Shown one piece after another: positions 1 to 8,100 of a stretch of 18,674 nt of DNA. The notes beneath the pieces are model-generated. The model had not been told where the DNA came from. It made no database searches and saw only the letters and a list, made by a program, of their open reading frames with translations. The first letter of the stretch is position 1. Each line of letters begins with the position of its first letter. Both the position numbers and the translations under genes were made by a program. This DNA comes from JBFWIL01 sp050256015 (GTDB taxonomy: Bacteria; Bacteroidota; Bacteroidia; Bacteroidales; Prolixibacteraceae), in the NCBI GenBank assembly GCA_050256015.1, contig JBFWIL010000020.1, positions 1 through 18,674 on the forward strand. Reading direction: 5' to 3'.

Positions 1-7
1 CAGCGAC

Positions 8-1252
8 TCAGGCCTGACGGGACAATACCTTAAGGTTTACCAGTTCAATGCGTGTGCTGGTTGCCTTCAGAATTTTAATCCGGAATTTTCCCGAACTGAT
101 TACAGTGTTGACTTTGGGAATGCTTTCGTGATGGTAGAGTATATATCCGGCAAGGGTTTCGTAGTTCTCTTCAGCCGGAAAGCCAAGCCCGTATTTTTCA
201 TTGAGGATATCCAGGTCGATCCGGGCTGAAAAGATAAACTCATCCTCGCTGAGTTGTTTTTCAATCCAGTCGGTTGTATCATGCTCATCTTCTATTTCCC
301 CGAATATTTCTTCGAGCAGGTCTTCGCTGGTAACCATCCCTGAGGTGCCTCCAAACTCATCCACTACTATGGCAATGCTTCTGTGTTGCTGAATAAATAT
401 GCTGAGCAGTTTACTTGCCGGCATGGTTTCGGGTACAATAAGTACTTTTTTCAGGGCGGAACGGATGGATTCCGGCCTGGTAAAAATGGTTGAGTGATGA
501 ATGTAACCAATGATGTTGTCAATATTGTCCTGATAAAAAAGTATTCTGGAATAACCTGTAGAGACAAACAGCTTTCGCAGGTCTTCAAAACCGGAATTGA
601 TATCCATGGCAGCCATTTCTGTCCGGGGTACCATGATTTCCCTGAGTTTGACCTTGGAAAAATCCATGGCATTGCGAAACAGTTTTACTTCGGTATTAAG
701 GCCCTCCGTCTTTAATGCAGACTGATCCTTTTCGATGAAATACTGCTCCGGCTCGTTTCTGTCTGTCTGCATGCGGCCGTCGTCCCTTTTGCCTTCAGCC
801 ATGCAACCGGACTTCTGCCTGGCAAACAGCAGGGTAAGCGGATAGAACAGATAATAAAACAGTTTGAGAAAAACGGAAAGTGTTTGCAATATACCGGAAG
901 AAGCCTGTCGAAACAAAATTGCCGGGAGCAGGTTCGTGAAACACAGTATGAGGATACACGCAGATGCAATCTGCAGGGCAAGGATAAAAGTTTGAGCGGG
1001 TACAATTCGTTCGAACACGGGTTGCAGTTCAAATGCCAGGAAAATTCCGGAACAAACCAGTGTTGCATATTTCCCGATCAGCAGGGTGTACCGTATCTGT
1101 TTCCGCCTGCAGGCAAAAGACCGGGGGGACTGATCATGGTAACTGTCTCTACAGACCGGAATTTCTATATATGTCTTCAGCCACATGTGCTCGACTCCGG
1201 TAAAAAAAGCGGAAAGGAGCAGGGACAATGAAAGCAGGAGAATGATATCCAT
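8..1252 (-). CDS. CNNM/CBS-pair/CorC_HlyC membrane protein (GldE/hemolysin-like)
   Basis: A 414-residue membrane protein of the hemolysin/CorC family. Hydrophobic segments at about residues 1-20, 56-76, 88-112 and 125-145 form a DUF21/CNNM-type membrane domain. A hydrophilic linker follows, then a CBS pair at about 200-325 with IMVPRTEM (206-213) and the DEFGG..G..T.EDLLEEI signature (299-316). A CorC_HlyC transporter-associated domain ends the protein (about 335-410). The family includes the gliding protein GldE and Mg/Co efflux-linked CorC; the substrate cannot be told from sequence. The start ATG lies 3 bp after the stop of the lptC-like gene, so the two are almost certainly co-transcribed. 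The cluster TPR protein-LptC-CorC type is, from memory, recurrent in Bacteroidales and often continues into a periplasmic peptidyl-prolyl isomerase, which would lie beyond base 1. Family is certain; role is not. Confidence 0.92.
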   Translation of the reverse strand: MDIILLLSLSLLLSAFFTGVEHMWLKTYIEIPVCRDSYHDQSPRSFACRRKQIRYTLLIGKYATLVCSGIFLAFELQPVFERIVPAQTFILALQIASACILILCFTNLLPAILFRQASSGILQTLSVFLKLFYYLFYPLTLLFARQKSGCMAEGKRDDGRMQTDRNEPEQYFIEKDQSALKTEGLNTEVKLFRNAMDFSKVKLREIMVPRTEMAAMDINSGFEDLRKLFVSTGYSRILFYQDNIDNIIGYIHHSTIFTRPESIRSALKKVLIVPETMPASKLLSIFIQQHRSIAIVVDEFGGTSGMVTSEDLLEEIFGEIEDEHDTTDWIEKQLSEDEFIFSARIDLDILNEKYGLGFPAEENYETLAGYILYHHESIPKVNTVISSGKFRIKILKATSTRIELVNLKVLSRQA

Positions 1253-1255
1253 GGC

Positions 1256-1864
1256 TTATTCAGTTACTTCAAGATACAGCGTTCCTCTGACTTTTTTGAT
1301 TTTCCAGTTTGCCATGTTCTGGTCCGATTCAAAGCCAATGCCGGTAATTATCTGATCACGACGGATAATTTTTACGAACTTATCGGAATAAATTTCCCCT
1401 GATTTTCTTTCCCATACCAGCTCTTCTGTTTTCAGGGAATCTCCGTCCTGGTTGATGACCAACACATTGTTCTTGGCGATCCATTTCCCTTCCTTCTCAT
1501 AAAACAGGGCATAGTCGGAGGTAATTTGGGAGTCAATTTTTCTGTTTTCCCCAAAGCGGATTATTTCTACACCTTTCGGGAATTCCGTATATGGGTCCTT
1601 ATCTTCCTCCTGGTTATACTGCCGCATAAGCGGAGTTTTCAGACTGAATTCCAGCCGTGAGGAATCGGAATGGACCATGAAAAAATTTTCCGCCTCCATT
1701 CCGGGAAGTTTGTCGCTTACAGACAGTTCCTTGATCCGCTCGATCTTGTTTTCACAGGAAAACAAAAGCATTGCTGTTCCCAAGAGGAAAACGGCAATGC
1801 TGATGAGAGAATGATTTTGTCGGTGATATAAATTGTTATCTTGCACGCACTTTCGATGATTCAT
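1256..1864 (-). CDS. lptC: LptC-like LPS-export periplasmic lipoprotein
   Basis: A 202-residue protein of the LptC/YrbK family. LptC accepts LPS from the LptBFG transporter in the inner membrane and passes it to the periplasmic bridge. A short N-terminal tail leads into a hydrophobic segment (about 20-36) ending in a lipobox, LLFSC with Cys37, so a lipoprotein form is likely. The rest is a beta-rich periplasmic domain with the family's pattern of acidic and aromatic strands (for example YALFYEKEGKW and GEIYSDKFVKI). I chose the ATG at 1864 because the frame upstream overlaps the TPR gene far out of family length. Even so the start overlaps the TPR stop by 29 bp; a GTG six codons in would shorten the overlap. 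The overlap and the 3-bp gap to the next gene imply one transcript. Fairly sure of family; less so of the exact start. Confidence 0.82.
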   Translation of the reverse strand: MNHRKCVQDNNLYHRQNHSLISIAVFLLGTAMLLFSCENKIERIKELSVSDKLPGMEAENFFMVHSDSSRLEFSLKTPLMRQYNQEEDKDPYTEFPKGVEIIRFGENRKIDSQITSDYALFYEKEGKWIAKNNVLVINQDGDSLKTEELVWERKSGEIYSDKFVKIIRRDQIITGIGFESDQNMANWKIKKVRGTLYLEVTE

Positions 1865-3470
1865 TGATCCAACTGCCAAAGCTAATGGTTTGTCCGTCCT
1901 GATAGCCTCCGAAGAACAAGGTCTCCTTGTCGGGGAAATAAACACGGTAGGTGCTGATTTTTTTGTTGGCTTCGGCGAATACTTCAGGATCCACCCGTTT
2001 GGCTTTCTGATAGTAATCCACGGCCAGCCAGTAGAGGGACAGGTGATCAAAATCGGTATCCCCGTAATGTTTGCTGTAATGGGCATAGATATCCCCGATC
2101 AGAATCAGGGCGCGGCCATGGTTCGGATTGTTTTCCAGTGCTTTCCGGGCGTAGTTTCGGGCAGCCCGGAAATTGTTTTCCTTGGCAAAGGTGAAAGCTC
2201 CCAGTTCATAGTAATATTTTGACAACAGTTCCTTGTCCGCTTCTGAGGCAATGGCACTCTGATAATATTCCTTGGCCTTGTTGAATTCGTCCCGTTTCAT
2301 GAACAGACGGGCCATATTAAATGCTGCTTCCGGAGAAGGATCCAGGGAATACAGCTTTTCTGAAGCCCGGGCAAAGAGTTCACTACCGGTGCAGTCTTGC
2401 TTACCGAGTACCCGGAGCATATTTTTCAGGGCATCCACATCCTGGGAAACCGATTCGAATTTAGGCTCATAAAGGGCAATCAGCGATTCGCAGTCGGCTG
2501 CCCCACTGGTCTGGAACAGTTCATCTATAATTTGTTTGGAGGTGGTATATTTTTCGCTTTCGGGTTCCTTGGCCAGACCGGTATCCACTACATTTGAAGC
2601 CAGGCTGTAGTTGGCGCTGACATCCTCACGGGAAAGTTCTCCCATGCCGTAGAGACGTTTGGTTACCTGCATGAATACGACCAGTACGGCCAGCTCTGTC
2701 TCATTCTTTTCCAGCTGAATTGCCTCTTTCAGATCGTTGTAACCTGTTTTTAGCACGGATTTCAGCTTTTCATCGCTCATGTCTTTGTTCTCCAGTTTGT
2801 ATTTCAGGTAATCCGTAGCCTTACGGCCCAGAACAAAACCTTTCTGATCGAAATACCTGATCCGTTTGTCGTAGATCGACATGAGCGTATCAATACAGGC
2901 ATCCTTGATTGTCTGATCGGAGGCCTTTTCTATGAGATCGGAATACATTTTTGTTCCGTGTATGTAAATGTTAATCGATGATTTCGGATATTTCCGGAAC
3001 ATCATACGCCATGGGATCAGTGCCGATTTATAATCGTCTTGTTTGTAAAACTGGTCGTACATGGTGTAGTTGCTCATGAATTCGGTATTTTTAGCTTTTA
3101 CCAGTTCCTCGCTTGTACGGGTGTCCACCCCGGTTTCCGCAACGCCTTCTGCCACTGCCTTTACAGGGATTTCCCCATCGAAGCTAAAGTCTATGACATT
3201 GCTAGGGTTGCCTTCGATGTCCAGCTTCCTGGAATCGTCTATAAATGTGAATTTCAGGTATTTGCTTTTGTTGTCTGCGGTGATCTTATATTTCCCGTCA
3301 AAGCTGGTCATGAAAATCTCCGACGAGCGGTGGGCTTCAACGGTCACGCCGGCTGCCACTTTTCCATCCCGGTATACCGTTCCCGTGATGACCCGTTGGG
3401 CATATGCTGAAACGCTCATAAGCAATGCCAGGGCAAGGACTAACAATTTTGTTGAGTGATTAGACTTCAT
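1836..3470 (-). CDS. Secreted TPR protein with carboxypeptidase-regulatory-like N-terminal domain
   Basis: A 544-residue exported protein. Residues 1-24 are a Sec signal peptide (hydrophobic core LLVLALALLM, cleavage at AYA|Q). Residues 26-100 look like a carboxypeptidase-D regulatory-like beta domain (VITGTVYRDGK..AGVTV..S..DGKY). The remainder is alpha-helical, with the clearest TPR units at about 366-512, where MARLFMKRDEFNKAKEYYQ is typical. The C-terminus (YFPDKETLFFGG...FGSWINESS) is a conserved tail that I recognise from Bacteroidales homologues encoded next to lptC. No enzymatic motif is visible. Its position as first gene of the unit before the LptC-like protein suggests a periplasmic or envelope scaffolding role, but that is inference. 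A possible promoter lies about 125 bp upstream. Confidence 0.88.
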   Translation of the reverse strand: MKSNHSTKLLVLALALLMSVSAYAQRVITGTVYRDGKVAAGVTVEAHRSSEIFMTSFDGKYKITADNKSKYLKFTFIDDSRKLDIEGNPSNVIDFSFDGEIPVKAVAEGVAETGVDTRTSEELVKAKNTEFMSNYTMYDQFYKQDDYKSALIPWRMMFRKYPKSSINIYIHGTKMYSDLIEKASDQTIKDACIDTLMSIYDKRIRYFDQKGFVLGRKATDYLKYKLENKDMSDEKLKSVLKTGYNDLKEAIQLEKNETELAVLVVFMQVTKRLYGMGELSREDVSANYSLASNVVDTGLAKEPESEKYTTSKQIIDELFQTSGAADCESLIALYEPKFESVSQDVDALKNMLRVLGKQDCTGSELFARASEKLYSLDPSPEAAFNMARLFMKRDEFNKAKEYYQSAIASEADKELLSKYYYELGAFTFAKENNFRAARNYARKALENNPNHGRALILIGDIYAHYSKHYGDTDFDHLSLYWLAVDYYQKAKRVDPEVFAEANKKISTYRVYFPDKETLFFGGYQDGQTISFGSWINESSKVRAR

Positions 3471-3595
3471 TTTTATTTGTTTTTTATTTAGTTGTTATGC
3501 TTTTCGAAATATCCCAAATCAGCATTTTCTATGCTGAAAGGCTTGTTTCAGTTGCTGAGATTCATATCATTTGCTGCTTCGGGGCCATTCGCCGT

Positions 3596-3603
3596 CAAAA
3601 ATA
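3596..3603 (-). promoter_or_regulatory. Candidate -7 element for the TPR-lptC-CorC unit
   Basis: The minus strand reads TATTTTTG, an exact match to the Bacteroidota -7 consensus TAnnTTTG, about 125 bp before the TPR start codon. No TTTG is seen at the usual -33 distance (the nearest is only 11 bp away). The region is AT-rich, so chance matches are possible. Confidence 0.28.
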
Positions 3604-3729
3604 GTTTAATTTTGCAAAAAATAATAAGAAAAACGGATTCAATCACAGCATCGTTGTTCTGCACCCGCCGGACCGTTCGTTTTCCGGGTTTTTCCCATTT
3701 GAATTTAACCAAAATATATGCCATAATAA

Positions 3730-4455
3730 TTAGCAGTTGTATTCCAGGATCCTGTTCAGTCCGAACAGGGCCAGGTTGTTGCGGACAAATACCAATAGGT
3801 TCAGGTGTTTTTCAAGAAAAGAAGCATCACCTCCGGTAAGGACAACGGTCAGGGGAGCGTAGCGGTCCGAAAAACACCGGATGGTTTGTTCCGCTTCAAA
3901 CAGCAGACCCTGCTGAACCCCTGCGCGTATAGCCGATTCGGTGTCCTCTCCCAAAGGCAGGAAGTCGTTTCGGGGAGCGACCAGTGGCAGTCTGCCCGTG
4001 TATGCATGCAGCGCCCGGAAGCGGGTATATAGTCCGGGAGATATATTTCCACCCAGGTATTCTTCCGTGCGGGTTATCAGATCGTAGGTAACGGCCGTGC
4101 CGGCATCGATGACGAGCAGGTTTTTCCCTGGAAACAGTACCGTGGCCCCGACGGCTGCAGCCAGACGGTCCGGGCCCAGGGTCTCCGGAGTTTTATACCT
4201 GTTTTTCAGGGGAACTGCTACCTGTGGTCCGAATTCGATGAATGCGTGAAAATGCTTATGCAGGAAATCCCGGACTTCCTGAGGGTATTCGCGTACGGCC
4301 GATATAATAGCCCGGGACAGCCGGGGATGCTCCTCCGTGAGTAATTTCAACTGGGAAACATGCAGCTCTTCAAGCGGTACCTGGAACAACAGGTCCCTTT
4401 CGTTGAAAAGGGCCAGTTTGACCCGGCTGTTGCCGATGTCCACGACCAGGTTCAT
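3730..4455 (-). CDS. coaX: Type III pantothenate kinase
   Basis: A 241-residue enzyme of the ASKHA-fold CoaX family, which phosphorylates pantothenate with ATP as the first step of CoA synthesis. Visible motifs are the N-terminal phosphate loop DIGNSRVK (6-13), ETLGPDR (91-97), IDAGTAVTYD (116-125) with the catalytic and cation-binding aspartates, GGNISPG (135-141) and LTGGDA (206-211). Length is normal for the family. CoaX enzymes are known to need a monovalent cation and to resist feedback by CoA; that is family knowledge. The ATG overlaps the TGA of nadC by 4 bp (ATGA), so translation is probably coupled and the gene is the third cistron of a cofactor operon. About 260 bp without a gene follow before the TPR gene. 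Confidence 0.97.
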   Translation of the reverse strand: MNLVVDIGNSRVKLALFNERDLLFQVPLEELHVSQLKLLTEEHPRLSRAIISAVREYPQEVRDFLHKHFHAFIEFGPQVAVPLKNRYKTPETLGPDRLAAAVGATVLFPGKNLLVIDAGTAVTYDLITRTEEYLGGNISPGLYTRFRALHAYTGRLPLVAPRNDFLPLGEDTESAIRAGVQQGLLFEAEQTIRCFSDRYAPLTVVLTGGDASFLEKHLNLLVFVRNNLALFGLNRILEYNC

Positions 4456-5294
4456 GCTTCAATTAGCTGACTGATGTCCAAGGCCCGGACCGAATGGGTA
4501 AGCGCTCCCACGGAAATGTAATCCACCCCGGTTGCCGCTACCTCCGGCAGTCGTTCCAGGCTCATATTACCAGAAGCTTCTACCCTGGCCCGCCCGCCGA
4601 TCAGTTGTACGGCCCGGGCCATGGCAGACAGATTCATATTGTCAAGCATGATTATGTCTGCTCCGGCATCCAGTGCTTCCTTAACCTGTTCCAAACCGGC
4701 AGTTTCCACCTCAATGCGCATTCCGGAAGGTACTTTGGCCCGGATTTGTCTTACTGCTGCGGTAATTCCCCCGGCCACTTCGATATGATTGTCTTTGATC
4801 ATGACCATATCAAACAAGCCGGTCCGGTGATTGGTGGCTCCGCCGGTCCGGACGGCATACTTGTCGAGCAGGCGAAAGCCGGGCAGGGTCTTACGGGTAT
4901 CCAGAATCACTGTTGGATAGTTTGCAATGGCCTGTGTATAATTAGCCGACATGGAGGCAATGCCTGACAGACGCTGCAGAAAATTCAGCGCTGTACGTTC
5001 GCCGGTAAGCAAAGCCCGGTAACTGGCCCGGAAGCGGACCAGACAATCTCCTTCCCTGACGGTTCCTCCTTCCCTGACCAGCGGGGTCCATTCCAGTTCC
5101 GGATCCAGCTGACGAAAAACCAGCTCCGCTACGGGAAGTCCTGCGACGACTCCCCCGGCCTTGGCCACCATGCTGGCGTTTTTCCGGCTCTCTGCCGGAA
5201 TCAGGTTATCTGTGGTTATATCGCCTGTACCCACATCCTCTGTAAGGGCCAGCCGAATTAATCGTTTTGCTGCGGCTGTTTCTTTTTTGTTCAT
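4452..5294 (-). CDS. nadC: Nicotinate-nucleotide pyrophosphorylase (quinolinate phosphoribosyltransferase)
   Basis: A 280-residue cytoplasmic enzyme that converts quinolinate and PRPP to nicotinate mononucleotide, CO2 and PPi in de novo NAD synthesis. Key motifs are in family order: EDVGTGDIT (19-27), GERTALNFLQRLSGIA (98-113), DTRKTLPGFR (132-141), KYAVRTGGATNHRTGL (145-160), IKDNH (166-170), EVE (195-197), LDN (217-219) and EASGN (239-243). These carry the Arg, His and Lys residues that bind the quinolinate carboxylates and PRPP. The frame stays open upstream to 5462, but I place the start at 5294: it gives the standard length, and its ATG overlaps the nadB TGA by 4 bp. The gene ends in another ATGA overlap with coaX. 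Confident in function and start. Confidence 0.97.
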   Translation of the reverse strand: MNKKETAAAKRLIRLALTEDVGTGDITTDNLIPAESRKNASMVAKAGGVVAGLPVAELVFRQLDPELEWTPLVREGGTVREGDCLVRFRASYRALLTGERTALNFLQRLSGIASMSANYTQAIANYPTVILDTRKTLPGFRLLDKYAVRTGGATNHRTGLFDMVMIKDNHIEVAGGITAAVRQIRAKVPSGMRIEVETAGLEQVKEALDAGADIIMLDNMNLSAMARAVQLIGGRARVEASGNMSLERLPEVAATGVDYISVGALTHSVRALDISQLIEA

Positions 5295-6862
5295 TTTTTG
5301 ATCGGTATGAATTCCGGTTTTGTGTTTTTTTGTTGAATTATATGTCCCCGGAGATCCGGATTCTCCTGCTTGAATTCTTCGCGGATATGACCGCCACGGC
5401 TTTCCTTCCGCAGAAGGGCCGAGGTTATGATCAGTTCGCAGATCAGGGTTACCTGTCTGCACTTTAACAGATTATAGTCATTTGTCCGGAATTCCGTTCC
5501 CTGTCGGATTTCTTTCAGTTTAGTCAGGGCTTCCTTCAGATCCTGCCTGTTGCGTACTATGCCTACCTTTTCAGACATCAGGTCAGCAATCTCGTTTTTT
5601 ATCTGCAGGAAGAACTTTTCATTTTTTTTCAGGTTGGTCATGGGAACCGGCTCTTCCGGGCTCAGGCTGACTGATGTTCGGAAGGCGGCCTGTTCGCTGG
5701 CACGTTTCCCGAAAACCAGGCATTCCAGCAGGGAGTTGCTGGCCAGCCGGTTGGCTCCCATAACTCCGGTGGAGGCCACTTCTCCGCAGGCAAACAATCC
5801 GGGAACATTGGTTTCTCCGTGCAGATCAGTACGGATTCCTCCGACCATGTAATGAGCTGCAGGGGCAATGGGCAGCAGGTCTTTGGTCAGGTCATAGCCG
5901 AATTCTTCCAGTTTGCGGTAAATGTTTGAAAACCGGGCCTTTATTTTTTCCGGATCCAGATGCCGAAGGGAAAGATGCACGAAGGGACGCTGATCCTTTC
6001 GGATCTGTTGGTATATGGAAAAAGCCACCACATCCCGGGGAGCCAGTTCTGCCAGCGGGTGGATGTCTTTCATAAACCGTTCCCCGCGGATGTTTAACAG
6101 CCAGGCACCTTCCCCCCTTACAGCTTCGCTAATCAGAAAGGCATCCTGATTTTCCACACACAGGGCAGAAGGATGGAACTGGATAAATTCCATATCCTCC
6201 ATAATGGCTCCTGCTTCGTATGCGATGGCAATACCGTCGCCCGTAGCGGTATGCGGATTGGTGGTCCGGCTGAAAATCCGAGAAAGTCCTCCGGTGGCCA
6301 GTATGCAGGCAGGTGCTTCGAAGATAATGTTGTGACCGGTAACAAAATCGAGTGCCTGAACTCCGGCACATGCTCCATTGTGGATGATGAGGCGCGTTAT
6401 GGCAGTATATTCAAATACCTGAATAGATTTCTGTTCCCGTACTTTATTGAGCATAAAACAGGTCAGTTCCTTCCCCGTGGCATCTCCCCCCGCATGCAGG
6501 ATGCGCCGTTTGCTGTGTCCGCCTTCCAGGCCCAGAACAAGCTTGCCGCCTGTTTTGTCAAACGGCATACCCAGGTCCATTAATTCCCGGATCCGGTCGC
6601 GGCCTTCATATACCAGAATTTCCACAGCATCCTTCTCACATAGTCCCCTGCCGGCAACCAGGGTGTCATGAATATGCAGTTCCGGACTGTCATCCTCGCT
6701 CACGACTCCGGCAATGCCTCCCTGGGCATAATAAGAGTTGCTGGTGTCCAGTTCCGATTTAGTGATCAGTGCCACCGAACCGTGCCGGGATGCATAATAG
6801 GCAGCCGTCAGCCCGGCTAAACCGCTCCCGGCAATGATCATGTCAAATTTCTTCCTTTGCAT
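5291..6862 (-). CDS. nadB: L-aspartate oxidase
   Basis: A 523-residue FAD enzyme that oxidises L-aspartate to iminoaspartate, the first step of bacterial NAD synthesis. The dinucleotide-binding motif GSGLAGLTAA is at 12-21. Other succinate-dehydrogenase/fumarate-reductase-type motifs follow: SYYAQGGIAG (43-52), HSKRRILHAGGDATG (116-130), EFIQFHPSAL (225-234), RGEGAWLLN (249-257), PRDVVAF (275-281), AAHYMVGGI (335-343) and GLFACGEVASTGVMGANRLASN (split over 355-376). The C-terminal helical domain is present. Quinolinate synthase (nadA), the usual partner, is not in the window. First gene of the nadB-nadC-coaX unit; a weak -7 match (TACCTTTA on the minus strand, 6895-6902) lies about 33 bp upstream. 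Confidence 0.97.
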   Translation of the reverse strand: MQRKKFDMIIAGSGLAGLTAAYYASRHGSVALITKSELDTSNSYYAQGGIAGVVSEDDSPELHIHDTLVAGRGLCEKDAVEILVYEGRDRIRELMDLGMPFDKTGGKLVLGLEGGHSKRRILHAGGDATGKELTCFMLNKVREQKSIQVFEYTAITRLIIHNGACAGVQALDFVTGHNIIFEAPACILATGGLSRIFSRTTNPHTATGDGIAIAYEAGAIMEDMEFIQFHPSALCVENQDAFLISEAVRGEGAWLLNIRGERFMKDIHPLAELAPRDVVAFSIYQQIRKDQRPFVHLSLRHLDPEKIKARFSNIYRKLEEFGYDLTKDLLPIAPAAHYMVGGIRTDLHGETNVPGLFACGEVASTGVMGANRLASNSLLECLVFGKRASEQAAFRTSVSLSPEEPVPMTNLKKNEKFFLQIKNEIADLMSEKVGIVRNRQDLKEALTKLKEIRQGTEFRTNDYNLLKCRQVTLICELIITSALLRKESRGGHIREEFKQENPDLRGHIIQQKNTKPEFIPIKK

Positions 6863-6894
6863 GCAATGGTAGTCAGTCGTTTTTTTTTAGGGAG

Positions 6895-6902
6895 TAAAGG
6901 TA
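6895..6902 (-). promoter_or_regulatory. Weak candidate -7 element for the nadB operon
   Basis: The minus strand reads TACCTTTA (7 of 8 to TAnnTTTG), giving a leader of about 25-30 nt before the nadB ATG. No convincing -33 element is visible at the normal distance. The rest of the 214-bp gap between the DUF1080 gene and nadB shows no gene and no clear terminator. Confidence 0.22.
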
Positions 6903-7076
6903 TAAAAACTGCCGGACAGCGATACTCTTCCCCGCCGGATGTTAGGATTAATTTAAAGTGAAAATAATTTTTCCGGAGAAATGCTTCCGGAGAGACATAA
7001 GCCCGGCGGGCCCTTGAATAAACTGACTGAACCGGTTTACTTCGTATACAACAGAATGCCTTCCATGCTGTTTCCC

Positions 7077-7874
7077 TTATTGCAGCTCTTTGATTTTTAT
7101 GTTTTTGAAGAATACGTTGTCTCCATGGTCCTGCAGGGCAATGTAACCTTCTTCGGCTACATCGGCAAAGTCTTTGTTCAGGGCCGGGAACTTACTCTCA
7201 GCAACGAGTTTTTTCCAGTCATCAGTCCACAGATGATATTCCAGTACGGTTTCCCCGTTTTGTTTGTGAACAACCGTCCCCTTGTAACAGATTATTTCCA
7301 CGCTGTTCCATTCGCCGGCAGGCCGGGCGTTTTGCGGATTGGCAGGAATGAGGTCATACAGGGAGCCGGCTTTGCGGTTACCGTCTTTGCCCAGATTGGC
7401 GTCAATATGACGTTCATTGTCGAGGATTTGCATCTCCGGTGCCGTTTTGTAGATCGGCCAGTCGGTTATTTCCCGTCCCAGGTAAAAAATCCCTGAATTC
7501 CCTCCTTCCGAGACTTTCCAGTCTAGCTTCAGATGAAAATTCTTAAATTGCCGCTCATACAGGATGTCTCCGCCGTCATCTGCTCCGGCTTCTCCTTTCC
7601 CGGATCCCTGACACATCAATATGCCGTCGGTAACTTTCCAGGCAGCAGGAACAGTATCTTTGTTCACTCCACGCCAGCCATCGGTATTGATGCCGTTAAA
7701 AAGCAGAATCCATCCTTCGTCCTGCTCTGACGTGCTGAGCGTATTGTCAGTTACTTGTTCTTCCCGTACCGCAGCCTGATCGGCGGAGGCTGACGGCTTG
7801 TTTTTTCTTCCGCCGGAACAGGCTGCGGAAAATACGAATACTCCGGTCAGAAGCAATAAGGTATTTGTTTTCAT
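7077..7874 (-). CDS. DUF1080 (3-keto-disaccharide hydrolase-type) lipoprotein
   Basis: A 265-residue exported lipoprotein. The signal sequence ends in a lipobox with Cys19 (FSAAC). A low-complexity Ser/Ala/Gln linker runs to about residue 52, and a single DUF1080 beta-sandwich domain fills about 53-265. Domain signatures include GWILLFNGINTDGWRG (54-69), YERQFKNFHLKLDWKVSEGG (106-125), NSGIFYLG and EMQILDN. The family belongs to the concanavalin-like glucanase fold; some members hydrolyse 3-keto-glycosides, but the substrate here is unknown. No sugar oxidoreductase or SusC/D gene lies beside it, so the context adds little. It is divergently oriented to pfkA. The residues just after Cys (SGGRKN) do not resemble the acidic Bacteroidota surface-export signal, so a periplasmic location is more likely. 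Confidence 0.9.
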   Translation of the reverse strand: MKTNTLLLLTGVFVFSAACSGGRKNKPSASADQAAVREEQVTDNTLSTSEQDEGWILLFNGINTDGWRGVNKDTVPAAWKVTDGILMCQGSGKGEAGADDGGDILYERQFKNFHLKLDWKVSEGGNSGIFYLGREITDWPIYKTAPEMQILDNERHIDANLGKDGNRKAGSLYDLIPANPQNARPAGEWNSVEIICYKGTVVHKQNGETVLEYHLWTDDWKKLVAESKFPALNKDFADVAEEGYIALQDHGDNVFFKNIKIKELQ

Positions 7875-7930
7875 TTTGTTTTTGTTAAATTTTGTTATTG
7901 GTTCGGGTTAACTATTTTGTATCGTTATGA

Positions 7931-7938
7931 CGAAAATA
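7931..7938 (-). promoter_or_regulatory. Candidate -7 element for the DUF1080 gene
   Basis: The minus strand reads TATTTTCG, the TAnnTTCG variant of the Bacteroidota -7 box, about 57 bp before the start codon. The same TTCG ending appears in candidates before the histidine kinase gene and meaB. No -33 match was found. The 226-bp gap it lies in must also hold the pfkA promoter, for which I see no clear match. Confidence 0.22.
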
Positions 7939-8100
7939 CTAAAATTAAGTGGTAAAACCTGCCTGAAAAGAAATTAGTTTTTATAAATTTAGATCATAAT
8001 TCCGGACCGGACGGGATTGGCGAAGCGAATCTTTTTTTGATAAAAAGGAAGTGATTCGTATGCGAAATATGTAATCAGTATCGTAATAAAATATAAACAG

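Noticed and set aside
1865..2086. N-terminal extension of the LptC-like protein by 74 codons
   Set aside because: It overlaps the TPR gene deeply, has no signal-peptide character and would put the lipobox in mid-protein.
3607..3619. Plus-strand TAATTTTG with overlapping TTTTGCAAAA palindrome
   Set aside because: An exact -7 match, but no plus-strand gene follows before coaX (minus) and there is no -33 element. Probably chance in AT-rich sequence.
3663..3693. ACCCG...CGGGT stem followed by T residues on the plus strand
   Set aside because: It has the form of a plus-strand terminator, but the flanking genes are on the minus strand, and the stem is only 5 bp with a 17-nt loop.
5295..5462. N-terminal extension of nadC by 56 codons
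   Set aside because: It lies wholly inside nadB in another frame. The ATG at 5294 gives normal family length and an ATGA overlap.
6972..6991. TCCGGA-N8-TCCGGA hairpin between the DUF1080 gene and nadB
   Set aside because: No T-tract follows on either strand, and TCCGGA is self-complementary and common in this DNA, so it is not called a terminator.
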